Of a DNA stretch of 14,374 nt, positions 13,661 to 14,374 are shown piece by piece (the stretch's first letter is position 1; each line of letters starts with the position of its first letter). The notes under the pieces were generated by a model. The model ran no database searches, was not told the DNA's origin, and saw nothing but the letters and a program-made list of their open reading frames with translations. The translations under genes and the position numbers were made by a program. Source of the stretch: Alphaproteobacteria bacterium. Its GTDB lineage: Bacteria > Pseudomonadota > Alphaproteobacteria > Bin95. The stretch is from the NCBI GenBank assembly GCA_022822125.1, contig JAJECF010000142.1, positions 1 through 14,374 of the forward strand. The letters run 5' to 3'.

Positions 13661-13801
13661 ATGCCATTCCGGATAACGAGGAAGCGCGCGGTGCCGGGCC
13701 GTCCTCTTTCCGAACTTTTCGGTATCCTCGCATATGACGGTCCGCCGGTGACGCTGGAGGATATGGAACGCGCTATCGCCGAAGGGGCATGTGACTGCTG
13801 A
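13661..13801 (+). pseudogene. Short ORF resembling the C-terminal tail of a small antitoxin; possible remnant
   Basis: A 46-codon frame whose last part, [23 protein letters not shown], looks like the C-terminal toxin-binding tail of AbrB/VapB-like antitoxins (a G-x-L segment followed by P-V-S/T-x-E-D/E-M-x-x-A-I). The first 14 residues (MPFRITRKRAVPGR) do not contain an AbrB or ribbon-helix-helix DNA-binding domain. The ATG has no Shine-Dalgarno sequence, and no toxin gene follows, because paaA begins within 60 bp. It therefore looks like the surviving end of a lost toxin-antitoxin pair. The resemblance is from memory of such tails and is weak; a chance ORF in GC-rich DNA is the alternative. 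Confidence 0.35.
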
Positions 13802-13859
13802 CCGGGCGCGCTGCGTTTTCCTCTCGACAAGGATGGCGGCCGGTTCCAAATTGCGGCCC

Positions 13860-14374
13860 ATGTACACGCAGGGACTGAACCAGTCGGTCGAAGAGGGCGG
13901 ACCCGAGGACGCGGAACTGCTGGCCCGTTTCCAGGCGAAGATCGACCGTGAGGAGAAGATCGAGCCGAACGACTGGATGCCGGAAGCCTACCGGCAGACC
14001 CTGATCCGCCAGATTTCCCAGCACGCCCATTCGGAGATTGTCGGCATGCTGCCGGAGGGCAATTGGCTGACGCGCGCGCCGAGCCTGCGCCGCAAGGCGA
14101 TCCTGCTCGCCAAGGTGCAGGACGAGGGCGGGCACGGGCTCTACCTCTATGCCGCGGCCGAGACGCTCGGCATCTCGCGGGCGGAGATGGTCGAACGCCT
14201 GCTGGAAGGCCGGGCACGCTACTCCTCGATCTTCAACTACCCGACGATCACCTGGGCGGATATCGGCGCGGTCGGCTGGCTGGTGGACGGGGCGGCGATC
14301 ATGAACCAGATCCCGCTCTGCCGCTGCTCCTACGGCCCCTATGCGCGCGCCATGATCCGCATCTGCAAGGAAGA
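13860..14374 (+). CDS. paaA: 1,2-phenylacetyl-CoA epoxidase catalytic subunit PaaA, 3'-truncated by window edge
   Basis: The first 171 residues of the di-iron subunit of the PaaABC(D)E multicomponent oxygenase, which epoxidises phenylacetyl-CoA at the start of aerobic phenylacetate breakdown. The opening MYTQGLNQ is family-like, followed by [29 protein letters not shown] (E59), [17 protein letters not shown] (E89, H92), [20 protein letters not shown] and [14 protein letters not shown]59, E89 and H92 align with the first half of the iron ligands (E42, E72, H75 by E. coli numbering); the second half should lie beyond the window. DEGGH replaces the commoner DEAGH. I chose the ATG at 13860 by similarity to other PaaA starts; ATG at 13833 is in frame and adds nine residues, and neither has a well-spaced ribosome site. 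The rest of the paa operon presumably follows. Confidence 0.95.
   Translation, partial: MYTQGLNQSVEEGGPEDAELLARFQAKIDREEKIEPNDWMPEAYRQTLIRQISQHAHSEIVGMLPEGNWLTRAPSLRRKAILLAKVQDEGGHGLYLYAAAETLGISRAEMVERLLEGRARYSSIFNYPTITWADIGAVGWLVDGAAIMNQIPLCRCSYGPYARAMIRICKE

Noticed and set aside
1..14374. CRISPR arrays, insertion sequences, transposases, phage genes
   Set aside because: No regularly spaced repeats, terminal inverted repeats with transposase, or phage-type proteins were seen on either strand.

Overview
This is a high-GC window (GC-rich codons throughout, many long shadow ORFs on the opposite strands) that reads as chromosomal DNA of an alphaproteobacterium. The evidence is a plant/alphaproteobacterial-type glutamate-cysteine ligase directly behind rsmE, an HSD10-type short-chain dehydrogenase, an AtzG/AtzE-type amidase pair, a PaaA whose visible part begins MYTQGLNQ, and two NMT1/THI5-type ABC uptake systems. 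I cannot assign a genus.

Layout. (1) 2-1901, plus strand: the end of an ABC uptake operon, with a 5'-truncated permease and its periplasmic binding protein, closed by one or two hairpin terminators. (2) 1984-2059, minus: tRNA-Glu(CTC) with encoded CCA and a recognisable promoter. (3) 2170-2937, plus: an HSD10/3-hydroxyacyl-CoA dehydrogenase-like SDR, convergent with the next block. (4) 8886 down to 2959, minus: a long co-directional run, namely Phd/YefM antitoxin, ParE/RelE toxin, rsmE, gshA, a 57-codon AtzG-like (GatC-type) protein, an amidase-signature hydrolase, pncA and a DUF2333 membrane protein. Spacing is tight from the antitoxin to pncA: 4-nt overlaps at antitoxin/toxin, gshA/AtzG-like (3 nt or so) and AtzG-like/amidase, otherwise gaps of 16-41 nt. 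(5) 8887-9221: the longest gene-free stretch, holding a palindrome and AGTCAA repeats next to the antitoxin. (6) 9222-10757, plus: an exported 5'-nucleotidase/UshA-like metallophosphatase. (7) 10957-13590, plus: a second complete NMT1-type ABC importer (binding protein, ATPase, permease). (8) 13661-13801: a short ORF resembling the tail of an antitoxin. (9) 13860 to the window end: the start of paaA, the phenylacetyl-CoA monooxygenase large subunit.

How the genes fit together. The two ABC systems are independent paralogous imports of small, probably heterocyclic or aromatic, compounds; the second ends about 270 bp before paaA, so an aromatic substrate is a reasonable but unproven idea. The amidase, its AtzG-like partner and nicotinamidase form a translationally linked amide-hydrolysis block attached to the rsmE-gshA housekeeping pair. 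The toxin-antitoxin pair sits at the head of this run with no visible terminator before rsmE.

The most useful non-routine observations are the TTG-started AtzG-like gene, the missing conventional start codon for the second ABC ATPase (either an AUC start at an ideal Shine-Dalgarno distance or a sequence error), the H-to-D change in the first metal-binding motif of the metallophosphatase, and the repeats at the toxin-antitoxin promoter. I found no strong evidence for a wholly new system.
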